Positions 36,553-47,446 are shown, numbered from the stretch's first letter. The stretch: DNA of 64,000 bases from Cohaesibacter marisflavi (GCF_900115225.1 NZ_FOVR01000017.1:31247-95246), one strand, 5' to 3'. Translations and numbers: made by a program. Notes: generated by a model not told the origin, from the letters alone.

Positions 36553-36639
36553 TTGACAAATGTAACCGATTACATTATTGATAATAGGGAACCATGGCCT
36601 AAGTGCCTTGGAGAAGGAAGTAAAATGTAATCGGTTACA
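36553..36639 (+). promoter_or_regulatory. Promoter with two LacI-type operators
   Basis: TGTAACCGATTACA at 36561-36574 and TGTAATCGGTTACA at 36626-36639 are exact reverse complements of each other, 65 bases centre to centre. TTGACA at 36553-36558 with TATTGA at 36576-36581 (17-base spacer) forms a promoter whose spacer is filled by the first operator. The second lies just before the ribosome-binding site of the binding-protein gene. The core with central CG is typical of LacI/GalR sites; the LacI gene at 41.3 kb is the likely binder. Confidence 0.8.
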
Positions 36640-36666
36640 TTTTGGTTCGTGTTGGAGGAAATCTTT

Positions 36667-37692
36667 ATGATGAAAAAGTGGTTTTTGGCTGCAACCATGT
36701 TGGTTGCGGCAGGGGTCTCTGCGTCCGTAGCAAACGCTGAAAGTTTCAAGATCGGCCTGTCCAATGGCTGGGTCGGCAGCGAGTGGCGCACCCAGATGAT
36801 TGAAGAAGCTCAGGCTGCAGCCGAGGCCTGGAAAGACAAGGGCGTCGATGTCGAAGTTGTTGTCCAGAGCGGCAACGTGGATGCTCAGGGCCAGGTTGGC
36901 CAGGTGCGCAACTTCATCAACCAGGGCGTTGATGCAATTATCATCGACCCGAACAGCCCGTCCGCTTTCAACCCTGTTTTCGCACAGGCAAAACGGCGTG
37001 GTATCATGGTTGTTGCAACTGATGCCGAAGTCTCTTCCAAGGACGCCATCTATGTTGGTATCGATCAGAAGCAGTGGGCTTACCAGTCTGCCAAATGGCT
37101 GGCTGAAACCCTTGATGGCAAGGGCAATGTTGTTACCATCAACGGTGTTGCAGGCAACCCGGCCAACGAAATGCGCGTTGCTGGTTACAAGGAAGCCTTT
37201 GAAGCACATCCAGACATCAAGGTGCTGAACGAAGCCAACGCCAACTGGGATCAGGCGCAGGGCCAGCAGGCCATGCAGAACCTGCTCGCGACCTATCCGG
37301 ACATTCAGGGCGTATGGGTGCAGGACGGCATGGCGGCCGGTGCATGGCGCTCCATCATGGCTGCCGACAAGGCAAGCCAGATTGCAGCAACTGGTGAAAT
37401 CCGCAAGGACTTCATGGTGACCTGGAAAGAAAATGGTCTGAACTCTGCAGCATCGGTCAACCCTCCAGGGGTTATGGCTTCTGCTCTTAACGTTGCTGTT
37501 ATGAAAATGCAGGGCAAAGAATTCAAGGATGGCATCTTTGGAGGTGTTTATGGCAACGCGATCTATATCCCGATCCCGTTCATCGACAACTCCAACCTTG
37601 ATGAAAAACTTGAAGAAGCCAAAGACAAACCCGGTTACTGGTCTGTGACGGACGTTGTTACTCCGGAAGAAGCCGAAGAATTCTTCAAATAA
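36667..37692 (+). CDS. Sugar ABC transporter periplasmic binding protein
   Basis: 341 residues from ATG 36667 (GGAGG 8 bases upstream; the next codon is also ATG). Signal peptide MMKKWFLAATMLVAAGVSAS, cleavage after VANA. Peripla_BP_4/ribose-binding type: FKIGLSNGWVGSEWRTQMIE, GVDAIIIDPNSPSAFNPVFA, and IQGVWVQDGMAAGAWRSIMA. It binds a monosaccharide or small glycoside in the periplasm; ligand unknown. First gene of a seven-gene unit under the LacI operators and followed by a hairpin. Confidence 0.9.
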   Translation: MMKKWFLAATMLVAAGVSASVANAESFKIGLSNGWVGSEWRTQMIEEAQAAAEAWKDKGVDVEVVVQSGNVDAQGQVGQVRNFINQGVDAIIIDPNSPSAFNPVFAQAKRRGIMVVATDAEVSSKDAIYVGIDQKQWAYQSAKWLAETLDGKGNVVTINGVAGNPANEMRVAGYKEAFEAHPDIKVLNEANANWDQAQGQQAMQNLLATYPDIQGVWVQDGMAAGAWRSIMAADKASQIAATGEIRKDFMVTWKENGLNSAASVNPPGVMASALNVAVMKMQGKEFKDGIFGGVYGNAIYIPIPFIDNSNLDEKLEEAKDKPGYWSVTDVVTPEEAEEFFK

Positions 37693-37701
37693 ATGAATCA
37701 G

Positions 37702-37766
37702 GCGCCCGCCTGCTCCCATGATTCGGGACATGCAACGTCCTGCGATCCATGATCGCGGGCGGGCGC
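37702..37766 (+). terminator. Long-range hairpin after the sugar-binding-protein gene
   Basis: GCGCCCGCC (37702-37710) pairs exactly with GGCGGGCGC (37758-37766), enclosing 47 bases that contain smaller inverted repeats. It sits between the binding-protein gene and the ATPase gene, a place where partial termination or mRNA protection is common. Confidence 0.5.
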
Positions 37767-37794
37767 TCCGACTTTGCAAAAACCGAGGATTGTC

Positions 37795-39291
37795 ATGTCT
37801 TCAGCAATTACGGTGCGCGATCTCACCAAACGGTTCGACAAGGTACATGCGCTGACCGATGGTCGGCTGACTGTTGAACGGGGAGAAATCCATGCGCTGC
37901 TTGGCGCGAACGGATGCGGCAAAAGCACCCTGTCCAAAATTGTCGCCGGGGCCTATGCGCCCACCTCCGGAACTGTTCTCATCGACGGCAAGGAAGTTTC
38001 CTTTCGCAGCCCGCGTGATGCCGAAGAGATGGGGATTGCCCTGTTTTATCAGGAGCTGAGCCTCATTCCGAAAATGAGTGTTGAGGCCAACATCTTTTTG
38101 CGGCGTGAGCCACGCAATGGCGTCGGCTTCATCGACTATGCCAAAATGCGCACCGAGACCCTCAACTTGCTGGCAATGTTCAAGGATGCGATTGGGGATG
38201 ATATTCAGCCCGATGCCCTTGTGGCAGACCTGACGCCAGGTCAGCGGCAGATTGTCGAGATTTGCAAGGTCTATGCGAAAAACCCCAGCATCGTCATCAT
38301 GGACGAGGCAACTGCGGCCCTTGATGGTCGGCAGGTGAAGGTTTTCTTTGATATTCTGCGCAAGAAACGCGAAGAGGGTGTTTCAACCATCTTCATTTCT
38401 CACCGCCTCGACGAGGTGTTTGAAATCTGTGATCACGCGACCATTATGCGCAACGGCGCAGTGGTGGCCGAAACCGCCATCGCCGAAACCACAACTGAAG
38501 ATGTGGTGCACATGATGGTGGGGGATGTGAAGAAGGCCCCCAAGCGTCAGGCGCTGGATGACGAGGGCAAAAAGCCGTTGCTCAAGCTGGAAGGTGTTGG
38601 CAGCAATTTGCTCAATGATGTTTCCCTCTCTGTTGCTCCGGGCGAAATTGTCGGGCTTGGCGGATTGCAGGGGCAGGGGCAGTCGACCCTGTTGCGCAGC
38701 CTGTTTGGCGCGCTGCCGATCACATCCGGTACGGTTTGGTTGAACAATGAACAGGTGGCCATCCGCAAGCCGGCGGACGCGGTGCGGCGTAAGGTTGCCT
38801 ATGTTTCCGGCGACCGCGGCCCTGATGCCGCGCTTCCCGGACGCTCGATTTTCGAGAACTTGGCAGCGGCCATTCTCGTCAGTGAAAAGCGCAAGCTCGT
38901 CCGCGCTAAGGAATTGCGGCCGCAATTGGCTGAAGTCGCCTCGGCCTTCAAGACCAAATATGCGCGCATGACCGATGCCATCGGTACGCTCTCTGGTGGC
39001 AACCAGCAAAAGATCTTCATTGCGCGCTGGTTAGCAACCAATCCGAAAGTGATCCTGCTTGATGACCCGACCAAGGGCATCGATCTTGCGGCCAAGGCGG
39101 ATCTGTTTGCGCTTATTCGCAAGCTGGCTGAGTCCGGCGTTGCCGTCTTGCTCTATTCCAGTGAAGAATCCGAGCTTCTGGACAATTGTGACCGTATCGC
39201 CGTGTTCAATGACGGCGCGGTCGTTACCGAACTTTCCGGGGCCGAGATGGACTCGTTCCATCTTACCCGCGCAGCCTATGGAGAGGCCTGA
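37795..39291 (+). CDS. Sugar ABC transporter ATP-binding protein (two ATPase domains)
   Basis: 498 residues from ATG 37795 (GAGGAT upstream). RbsA/MglA-like duplicated ATPase. Domain 1: Walker A GANGCGKST, signature LTPGQRQ (in place of LSxGQxQ), Walker B VIMDEATAAL. Domain 2: Walker A degenerate GLQGQGQST, signature LSGGNQQKIFIARWL, Walker B VILLDDPTKGID, with Asp in place of the catalytic Glu. Such asymmetry is usual in this family. The permease start overlaps its stop by one base. Confidence 0.93.
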   Translation: MSSAITVRDLTKRFDKVHALTDGRLTVERGEIHALLGANGCGKSTLSKIVAGAYAPTSGTVLIDGKEVSFRSPRDAEEMGIALFYQELSLIPKMSVEANIFLRREPRNGVGFIDYAKMRTETLNLLAMFKDAIGDDIQPDALVADLTPGQRQIVEICKVYAKNPSIVIMDEATAALDGRQVKVFFDILRKKREEGVSTIFISHRLDEVFEICDHATIMRNGAVVAETAIAETTTEDVVHMMVGDVKKAPKRQALDDEGKKPLLKLEGVGSNLLNDVSLSVAPGEIVGLGGLQGQGQSTLLRSLFGALPITSGTVWLNNEQVAIRKPADAVRRKVAYVSGDRGPDAALPGRSIFENLAAAILVSEKRKLVRAKELRPQLAEVASAFKTKYARMTDAIGTLSGGNQQKIFIARWLATNPKVILLDDPTKGIDLAAKADLFALIRKLAESGVAVLLYSSEESELLDNCDRIAVFNDGAVVTELSGAEMDSFHLTRAAYGEA

Positions 39292-40259
39292 TGAAGAGCA
39301 TTCTGTCCGCCCCCAAATCGGGCTCGACCGTATCAAAAAGACCCGTATGGCTGGTTGCCTTCGGCTCGCTTGTCGCGCTGGTTCTGATCAACTGGTTCCT
39401 GCAGCCGTCTTTCTTTGACGGCATGGTGATGCATTCCAACCTGACCACCTTCCTGCCGCTTACGCTGGTGGCCATTGGCCAGACCTTCGTGATCATGGGT
39501 GGAGATATCGATTTGTCTGTCGGGTCTATTGCCGCGCTAGTCAATGTGGTAACCGTGACGGTTATCGCCATGGCTGGTGGAGATGCTGCCAGTGTACCGA
39601 TTGGTCTGCTGACTGGCTTGGTCGTCGGGGTTCTCTGCGGGGTCTTCAATGGCCTGCTGATCAGTTATCTGCGCTTGCAGCCCATGGTGGCGACCTTCGG
39701 TACAGGCATCATATTCTCGGCGCTGGCGCTTTGGGTCATGCCGCAGGCGGGGCTCTCGGTGCCGGAAGTCTACTGGATGACCTACAGTGACTTTGTGCTC
39801 GGTGTGCCAACCGTGCTCTGGATTCTGATTGCCGGTTTCCTGTTTGTCCTCTTCATGCAGCGTCGCCCGTTCGAGAGCCACCTCAAGGCTGTCGGGGGCA
39901 ACCGTGCGGGGGCCTTCCAGAGCGGGATCAACATGAGCTTCGTGCGGCTCTTGTCCTTTGCGCTTTGTGGTCTTTTTTCCGGCTTTGCAGCGCTTTGTCT
40001 AACGGGCGAAACCGCCAGTGGTGATCCGCTAATAGGCCAGAGCTTGGCCATGGGGTCGATCTCGGCTGTGGTGCTCGGCGGAACCATGCTGTCGGGTGGT
40101 GTCGGTGGAGCCATCGGGTCCATCTTCGGTGCTCTTCTGCTTGGCATGATCGGCAACGTGATCTTCTTTGCCGGATTGCCCTTTGAATTCCAGACGCTCG
40201 TGCAGGGTCTGATCGTACTGGCTGCTCTGGCTGGTGGCGTACTCGTGGCGCGTAAGTGA
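39291..40259 (+). CDS. Sugar ABC transporter permease (first)
   Basis: 322 residues, about nine hydrophobic segments. BPD_transp_2 (RbsC-like) family: VIMGGDIDLSVGSIAALVNV near residue 65 is the hallmark, with AVVLGGTMLSGGVGGAIGSI near the end. It forms the inner-membrane pore with the second permease. Translation is coupled to the ATPase gene. Confidence 0.92.
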   Translation: MKSILSAPKSGSTVSKRPVWLVAFGSLVALVLINWFLQPSFFDGMVMHSNLTTFLPLTLVAIGQTFVIMGGDIDLSVGSIAALVNVVTVTVIAMAGGDAASVPIGLLTGLVVGVLCGVFNGLLISYLRLQPMVATFGTGIIFSALALWVMPQAGLSVPEVYWMTYSDFVLGVPTVLWILIAGFLFVLFMQRRPFESHLKAVGGNRAGAFQSGINMSFVRLLSFALCGLFSGFAALCLTGETASGDPLIGQSLAMGSISAVVLGGTMLSGGVGGAIGSIFGALLLGMIGNVIFFAGLPFEFQTLVQGLIVLAALAGGVLVARK

Positions 40260-40269
40260 GGAGATAGAA

Positions 40270-41265
40270 ATGTCTGACGCTTCAAGCAACATGCACTCTG
40301 AAAATGCGGGCTTTAGCCTTGGTGCCATTCTGCGCGAGCCTGTGGTTCTTGCCCTGTTTGCCATCATTATTCTGTTGGGCATCGGGGAAGCGGTTTCTCC
40401 CGGCTTTGCACGGGGTGACCAGATCATAAAGCTGCTGACGGTCGCAGCACTGCTCGGCTTTGCGGCTGCGGGACAGAATCTGGTGGTTCTGGCCGGTGGC
40501 GAAGGCATTGACCTGTCTGTCGGAGCCATGATTTCCCTTGGTGCCGTGATCGCGGGTAATGTTATGGATGGTGCCAATGGCGGGATTTTGCCAGCCTTGA
40601 TTGCCGCCATGGGTGTGACCTTCATCATTGGCATGGTCAACGGGCTCGGGGTCAACCTCATTCGCATTCCGCCGCTTGTCATGACGCTCGGTATGACCTC
40701 GGTCATTCAGGGTGGGCTCGTGGTTTTCTCGCGCGGTATCCCTTCGGGCAATGCTGCGCCCGCCCTGATGAATTTCATCAATCAGCCTGTGGTCTTCGGT
40801 ATTCCCGGTGTCCTGTTTATCTGGCTGCTGCTGATTATCGGCATGGTCTTCATTCTGCGGGCAACGTCTTTTGGTCTTTCCATCTATGCCGTCGGTGCAA
40901 ATCCGCAAGCTGCTCGTCTGGTGGGGCTGCCAGTCAAAGTCATCCGCACAACGGTGTTCGGTTTGTCCGGTGCTTTGGCTGGCCTCACCGGGGTTTTTGT
41001 CATCGGTTACACAGGCAACTCATTCATTAGTGTAGGGGATCAATATATGTTGCCCTCCATTATCGCGGTTGTCATCGGTGGCACTTCCCTTGCAGGTGGT
41101 TCTGGTGGTTATATTGGGACTGTCGCAGGTGCGATTGCCTTGATTCTGCTGCAAAGCGTTCTGACCACGCTGCATCTGGAGTTCTGGGGCCGTCAGCTGA
41201 TCTTTGGTGGCACATTGCTCCTGCTGCTCATGTTCTACGGACGCCAGAAAAGTGCACGGATCTAA
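40270..41265 (+). CDS. Sugar ABC transporter permease (second)
   Basis: 331 residues from ATG 40270, directly after GAGGAGA; an earlier in-frame ATG at 40234 lies inside the first permease gene. RbsC-like with VVLAGGEGIDLSVGAMISLG and VIGGTSLAGGSGGYIGTVAG. Two different permease genes per transporter is usual in several rhizobial sugar systems. The LacI gene starts 5 bases after its stop. Confidence 0.92.
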   Translation: MSDASSNMHSENAGFSLGAILREPVVLALFAIIILLGIGEAVSPGFARGDQIIKLLTVAALLGFAAAGQNLVVLAGGEGIDLSVGAMISLGAVIAGNVMDGANGGILPALIAAMGVTFIIGMVNGLGVNLIRIPPLVMTLGMTSVIQGGLVVFSRGIPSGNAAPALMNFINQPVVFGIPGVLFIWLLLIIGMVFILRATSFGLSIYAVGANPQAARLVGLPVKVIRTTVFGLSGALAGLTGVFVIGYTGNSFISVGDQYMLPSIIAVVIGGTSLAGGSGGYIGTVAGAIALILLQSVLTTLHLEFWGRQLIFGGTLLLLLMFYGRQKSARI

Positions 41266-41270
41266 TCAAG

Positions 41271-42317
41271 ATGGTTGACCAGCCCAATATCCGCGATGTT
41301 GCCAAGGCCGCAGGAGTTTCCACGGCCACGGTGTCTCGCGCGCTTGCCCAGCCGGGCAAGGTGCGTGAGGCGACCCTCAAGAAGGTGATGGATGCGGTTG
41401 AGAAAATCGGTTTTGTTCCCAATCGTCAGGCGAGCATGTTCCGCTCGCGCAAGAGCAACACCGTTATTCTTCTCGTGCGGGATATCTCCAACCCCTTCTA
41501 TCTGGATATCTATAAAGGGGTAGAGGAGGCTGCCTTCGCGGCGGGCTACAAAGTGCTCATGGGTGATGCGCGCGAAGATGACGAGCGCATCACCCACTAT
41601 ATCGAGGCGGTGCGTGAATGCCATGCTGATGGTCTCATCCTGATGATCGGCAGCTTCCCCAAAAAGCTGTTGGAGCAGACGGATAGGCTGCCGCCCTTCG
41701 TGGTGGCTCTGGAAGAGATCGACGGACTGGAGGCGCCCACCGTTCGGGTGGATAATGTAGCGGCGGCTGAAGGGGCCGTTGCGCATCTCATCGCGCAGGG
41801 GCACAAGCGGATTGTTCACTTGACTGGACCGCTTGACGAGCATCTCGGCAAGACTCGTCTGGAAGGCTATCGGCGAGCGTTGAAAAAAGCCGGATTGCCC
41901 ATTGACGAAGCGTTGATCATGCCGGGCGACTTCAGTCTCAATGCCGGCTATGACCAGACGGCAAAGTTGCTGGAAAAGGGCGCGCATTTCAGTGCTATAT
42001 TCGCTTCCAGCGACCAGATGGCGATTGGTGCGGCCAGTGCCCTGCGTGAAAAGGGGCTGGCGATACCGGATGACGTTTCGCTCGTCGGCTTCGATGATAC
42101 GCTCATTGCCTCCATCTTTTATCCCCCTTTGACCACTGTCTATCAGCCAAGGCGCGAGATTGGTCGTGCTGCCATGGCAATGATGATCCGCAAGCTTTCC
42201 GCCCACGCCGGTGATCCGGTAGCGGTGGAGGAACCCCTAGAGGATCAACAGTTTTTAACCGAACTGATTACTCGAAATTCGGTTGCGCCTTTCGACGACG
42301 CAAGACCGGGGACGTAA
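41271..42317 (+). CDS. LacI-family transcriptional repressor
   Basis: 348 residues. DNA-binding N-terminus NIRDVAKAAGVSTATVSRAL with the hinge near KIGFVPNRQASMFRSRKS, then a periplasmic-binding-like effector domain with IFASSDQMAIGAASALREKG. The helix-turn-helix matches the CytR/PurR style that binds palindromes with central CG, as in the two operators at 36.56 and 36.63 kb. It is inside the operon it most likely represses. The inducer is probably the transported sugar or an early product. Confidence 0.93.
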   Translation: MVDQPNIRDVAKAAGVSTATVSRALAQPGKVREATLKKVMDAVEKIGFVPNRQASMFRSRKSNTVILLVRDISNPFYLDIYKGVEEAAFAAGYKVLMGDAREDDERITHYIEAVRECHADGLILMIGSFPKKLLEQTDRLPPFVVALEEIDGLEAPTVRVDNVAAAEGAVAHLIAQGHKRIVHLTGPLDEHLGKTRLEGYRRALKKAGLPIDEALIMPGDFSLNAGYDQTAKLLEKGAHFSAIFASSDQMAIGAASALREKGLAIPDDVSLVGFDDTLIASIFYPPLTTVYQPRREIGRAAMAMMIRKLSAHAGDPVAVEEPLEDQQFLTELITRNSVAPFDDARPGT

Positions 42318-42333
42318 CAAGGAGATTGAACCC

Positions 42334-43392
42334 ATGAAGACACTTAAAGGCCCCGGGCTGTTTCTGGCCCAGTTCGTCGGAGACAAGCCCCCGTTCAATG
42401 ATCTGTTTGCCATCGCCAAATGGGCTGCAGATCTCGGCTACAAGGGTTTGCAGATCCCGACCGGTGACAATCTGTTCGATCTGGATCTGGCAGCGACATC
42501 CAAGGACTATTGTGATGAGTTGAAAGGCAAGCTGGCAGAGCTTGGCGTGGAAATCACAGAACTCTCGACGCATATTCAGGGGCAGCTGGTTGCCGTGCAT
42601 CCGGCCTATGATGCGTTGTTTGATAATTTTGCACCGGAAGCTGTGCGCGGGAATCCGAAAGCCCGCCAGGAATGGGCGGTCGAGCATGTCAAGAAAGTGG
42701 GCCTTGTATCAAAGAATCTTGGCCTTGATACGCATGTGAGCTTTTCGGGCGCGCTGGCATGGCCCTATGTCTATCCATGGCCACAGCGTCCGGGTGGGCT
42801 GGTAGAAGAGGCCTTTTCCGAGCTGGCCAAACGCTGGAAGCCGATTCTGGACTATCATGAAGAGCTGGGCGTTGACGTGGCCTATGAGCTGCATCCGGGC
42901 GAAGACCTGCATGACGGAGTTACCTTCGAGCGCTTCCTTGAAGAGCTGAACGGTCACAGCCGCGCCAATATCCTTTATGACCCATCCCACTTCGTGCTTC
43001 AGGCGCTGGATTATCTCGCCTTCATCGATATCTACCACGACCGGATCAAGGCTTTCCATGTCAAGGATGCCGAGCTGCAATATAGCGGTCGGTCCGGCGT
43101 CTATGGCGGATATCAGTCATGGGTGGATCGCCCTGGTCGTTTCCGCTCGCTGGGTGATGGCGGGGTCGACTTCAAGGGCATTTTCTCGAAAATGGCGCAA
43201 TATGACTTTGAAGGCTGGGCCGTTCTCGAGTGGGAATGCGCACTTAAGCATCCAGAGGATGGCGCCCGCGAAGGAGCCACTTTCATTGCCGATCACATTA
43301 TCCGTGTAACCGAACATGCGTTTGATGATTTTGCCAGCTCCGGTGTGGATGCGGCAACGAATCGTCGACTGCTGGGACTGAATGAGGACTGA
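42334..43392 (+). CDS. Sugar phosphate isomerase/epimerase-family TIM barrel
   Basis: 352 residues from ATG 42334 after AAGGAGA. AP-endonuclease-2/xylose-isomerase-like TIM barrel. Expected metal ligands: Glu in VDVAYELHPGED, Asp and His in NILYDPSHFV, His in KAFHVKDAEL, Glu in VLEWECALKHP. Members next to Gfo/Idh/MocA oxidoreductases often act on keto-sugars; some such pairs oxidise C3 and then cleave 3-keto-glycosides by beta-elimination. Whether this one isomerises or eliminates is not visible. It is 4 bases before the dehydrogenase gene. Confidence 0.87.
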   Translation: MKTLKGPGLFLAQFVGDKPPFNDLFAIAKWAADLGYKGLQIPTGDNLFDLDLAATSKDYCDELKGKLAELGVEITELSTHIQGQLVAVHPAYDALFDNFAPEAVRGNPKARQEWAVEHVKKVGLVSKNLGLDTHVSFSGALAWPYVYPWPQRPGGLVEEAFSELAKRWKPILDYHEELGVDVAYELHPGEDLHDGVTFERFLEELNGHSRANILYDPSHFVLQALDYLAFIDIYHDRIKAFHVKDAELQYSGRSGVYGGYQSWVDRPGRFRSLGDGGVDFKGIFSKMAQYDFEGWAVLEWECALKHPEDGAREGATFIADHIIRVTEHAFDDFASSGVDAATNRRLLGLNED

Positions 43393-43395
43393 ACC

Positions 43396-44565
43396 ATGGC
43401 CTTGAATGATACCAATATGCAAATCCAAAGTCACCGCAAGCTGAAGCTGGGCATGGTTGGGGGCGGGGTTACTGCCTTTATCGGCGGCGTGCATCGCATC
43501 GCATCGCGCATTGATGATCGATATGAGCTGGTCGCCGGTGCGCTGGATAACGATCCCGAACGAGGCAAGGCTTTTGCTGTTGCCATCGGCATTGCGCCGG
43601 ATCGGGCTTATGACAATTATGAGGACATGATCAAGGCGGAAGCAAGCCGTGAAGACAAGCCTGATGTGATTGCCATTGTCACACCGAATTTTCTGCATTA
43701 TCCGGTTGCCAAAGCGGCACTGGAAGCGGGTTTCCATGTTATCTGCGAAAAGCCGATGACCACATCGCTGGACGATGCCAAGGTGTTGGCCGAGACCGTA
43801 AAGAAAACCGGTAAGACGCTGTTTCTGACCCACACCTACACAGGATATCCGATGGTGCGTCAGGCGCGTGAAATGGTCGCCAATGGCGCTATTGGCGAGT
43901 TGCGCCGGGTGCAGGTGGAATATGCCCAGGATTGGCTTGCTGCGCCGGATGAAGACCCCGAAGCGGCAAGCGCAAACTGGCGCAATGATCCCAAGAAGGC
44001 CGGGCAAGGCGGAGCCATCGGCGATATCGGCACCCATTCCTACAATCTGGCCGCTTTCGTGGCCGGGGTGGAGCCAACCGAGATTTTGGCCGAGCTGACC
44101 GCACTGGTGCCGGGCCGACAGGTGGATGATGATGCCAGCATTCTGCTGCGCTATGCCAACGGGGCCAAGGGGTCCATTTGGGCCAGTCAGGTGGTTGCTG
44201 GCAATGGTAACAATCTTTCGCTGCGCATATATGGCTCTACCGGTGGCCTGGAATGGTGGCAGGAAAAGCCAGAAGAGCTGTGGTACACGCCGCTTGGTGA
44301 GCCGCGTCGCCTCTTGCGCCGCAATGGGGTTGAGAACACCCCTGCTGCAGTGGCTGGTAGTCGTATTCCGGCAGCGCATCCGGAGGGTTATCTGGAGGCT
44401 TTTGCCAATATCTATCGCGATGCCGCCGATGCAATCGAGGCAAACGAAGCAGCTGTGCTTGTACCAAATGCCGATGACGGTGTCAGCGGTCTGGCATTTG
44501 TTGAAGCCAGCCTTGAATCTTCGGCCAAGGGTGGTGTCTGGGTGTCACTCAAAGAGAAGAAATAG
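43396..44565 (+). CDS. Gfo/Idh/MocA-family sugar oxidoreductase
   Basis: 389 residues. Rossmann domain with KLKLGMVGGGVTAFIGGVHR; the family EKP motif is in FHVICEKPMTTSLDDAKVLA (catalytic Lys); a C-terminal dehydrogenase domain contains GGAIGDIGTHSYNLAAFVAG with the conserved Asp and His. It uses NAD(P) to oxidise a hydroxyl of a sugar or polyol. Its partner TIM barrel immediately upstream suggests a two-step reaction. myo-Inositol dehydrogenase is another option, but no other iol genes accompany it. Confidence 0.9.
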   Translation: MALNDTNMQIQSHRKLKLGMVGGGVTAFIGGVHRIASRIDDRYELVAGALDNDPERGKAFAVAIGIAPDRAYDNYEDMIKAEASREDKPDVIAIVTPNFLHYPVAKAALEAGFHVICEKPMTTSLDDAKVLAETVKKTGKTLFLTHTYTGYPMVRQAREMVANGAIGELRRVQVEYAQDWLAAPDEDPEAASANWRNDPKKAGQGGAIGDIGTHSYNLAAFVAGVEPTEILAELTALVPGRQVDDDASILLRYANGAKGSIWASQVVAGNGNNLSLRIYGSTGGLEWWQEKPEELWYTPLGEPRRLLRRNGVENTPAAVAGSRIPAAHPEGYLEAFANIYRDAADAIEANEAAVLVPNADDGVSGLAFVEASLESSAKGGVWVSLKEKK

Positions 44566-44781
44566 GCAACTGGATGGCGACGGGCGCTTCTAGATTTGGT
44601 CTTGCAGTCAGATGCTAAGAGGGGCCCTGTTGAGAAAATTTGATTTTCCGGGATAGTTACTTTCCGGGTTTGCGGGAGGAACGCTGGCGCGTTTCTCCCG
44701 TTTTTGTTGCTTGTAGTCTGGTCTATTTTGGGCAGGCAGAAAAAATCCTTGCAAAGGGGGTTGTAGGATTACGTATCCTTT

Positions 44782-44804
44782 TATACTATACCCCAGTATA
44801 GAAT
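44782..44804. promoter_or_regulatory. Candidate FrmR operator
   Basis: TATACTATACCCCAGTATAG with a few flanking bases has TATA-rich arms around CCCC, much like the FrmR operators of enteric bacteria, and is directly upstream of the frmR start at 44817. Confidence 0.65.
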
Positions 44805-44816
44805 AGGTGATGCAAC

Positions 44817-46431
<1,615 letters not shown>

Positions 46432-46455
46432 TCGCAGACATAGTGCATCCTATCC

Positions 46456-46485
46456 GGCGCGGCGGTCTTCTGCCGCGCCTCTTTT
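46456..46485 (+). terminator. Terminator-like hairpin between frmA and fghA
   Basis: GGCGCGGC pairs with GCCGCGCC around an 8-base loop, followed by TCTTTTTG, 25 bases after frmA. As fghA starts only 22 bases later, this would give partial termination and lower fghA expression. Confidence 0.7.
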
Positions 46486-46506
46486 TGACAAAGCATCGGG
46501 GAAATC

Positions 46507-47337
46507 ATGGACCGTATCGAACATCATGCCTCCTTCGGAGGAACCCAGAGCGTTTATCAGCATGCCTCTCAAGTGCTCGGCTGTGATATGAAGGTGGCCG
46601 TCTTTGTGCCTGATCATGAAGAGGGTGCTCGGCTACCGGTACTCTACTGGCTTTCGGGCCTCACCTGCACAGAACAGAATTTCATCACCAAGGCCGGTGC
46701 ACAGCGTTATGCCGCAGAGCATGGCGTGATCCTTGTGGCGCCAGACACCAGCCCGCGCGGCGAAGGTGTGGCAGATGACGAGGCCTATGATCTGGGGCAG
46801 GGCGCCGGCTTCTATCTCAATGCGACGCAGAAACCATGGGCACAGCATTTCCAGATGGAAGACTATATCACCAAGGAATTGCCAGCCCTGATCGAAGCCA
46901 CTTTTCCGGCCAGTGATAAACGCTCCATCATGGGCCATTCCATGGGCGGCCACGGTGCGCTGACCTTGGCCTTGCGCCATCCGGGGTTTTATCTGGCGGT
47001 TTCTGCCTTTTCTCCCATTGTGGCGCCGACGCAGGTGCCATGGGGTGAGAAAGCTTTTTCAGCCTATCTTGGCGATGATCGCGAGGCATGGAAGGCGCAT
47101 GACGCAACCGCGCTTCTGGCTTCGGCTGAGGAGCGTCTGCCGATCCTGATTGATCAGGGAGATGCCGATGATTTTCTTGCCGGCCAGCTGAAGCCGGAGA
47201 TTTTTGAGGCAGAAGCCAAGCGTGTTGGCCATCCGCTGACCCTGCGCATGCAGGAAGGACATGATCACAGCTACTATTTTATTGCCAGCTTCATCGGCGA
47301 TCATATCGCCCATCATGCCAAGGCTCTGAAAGCCTGA
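46507..47337 (+). CDS. fghA: S-formylglutathione hydrolase
   Basis: 276 residues. Esterase D-type alpha/beta hydrolase: MDRIEHHASFGGTQSVYQHA at the start, nucleophile Ser in IMGHSMGGHGALTLALR, Asp in LIDQGDADDFL and His in EGHDHSYYFIASFIGDH complete the triad. It releases formate and glutathione. Its position after frmA completes the route from formaldehyde to formate. Confidence 0.95.
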   Translation: MDRIEHHASFGGTQSVYQHASQVLGCDMKVAVFVPDHEEGARLPVLYWLSGLTCTEQNFITKAGAQRYAAEHGVILVAPDTSPRGEGVADDEAYDLGQGAGFYLNATQKPWAQHFQMEDYITKELPALIEATFPASDKRSIMGHSMGGHGALTLALRHPGFYLAVSAFSPIVAPTQVPWGEKAFSAYLGDDREAWKAHDATALLASAEERLPILIDQGDADDFLAGQLKPEIFEAEAKRVGHPLTLRMQEGHDHSYYFIASFIGDHIAHHAKALKA

Positions 47338-47393
47338 TCTTCCGATCAGGCTGATTCTTCCTGCCGCCAAGGCTCAGTAAAGCATATCAATGG

Positions 47394-47424
47394 AAGCCCC
47401 GTGCCTATCTGCGCGGGGCTTTTG
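47394..47424 (+). terminator. Intrinsic terminator after fghA
   Basis: AAGCCCCG pairs with CGGGGCTT around a 12-base loop, which itself can extend the stem, then TT. A smaller palindrome (AGCCTGATC/GATCAGGCT, 47331-47352) overlaps the fghA stop. Confidence 0.7.
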
Positions 47425-47446
47425 CTTTGGGGCCGGTGAGAGTGGA

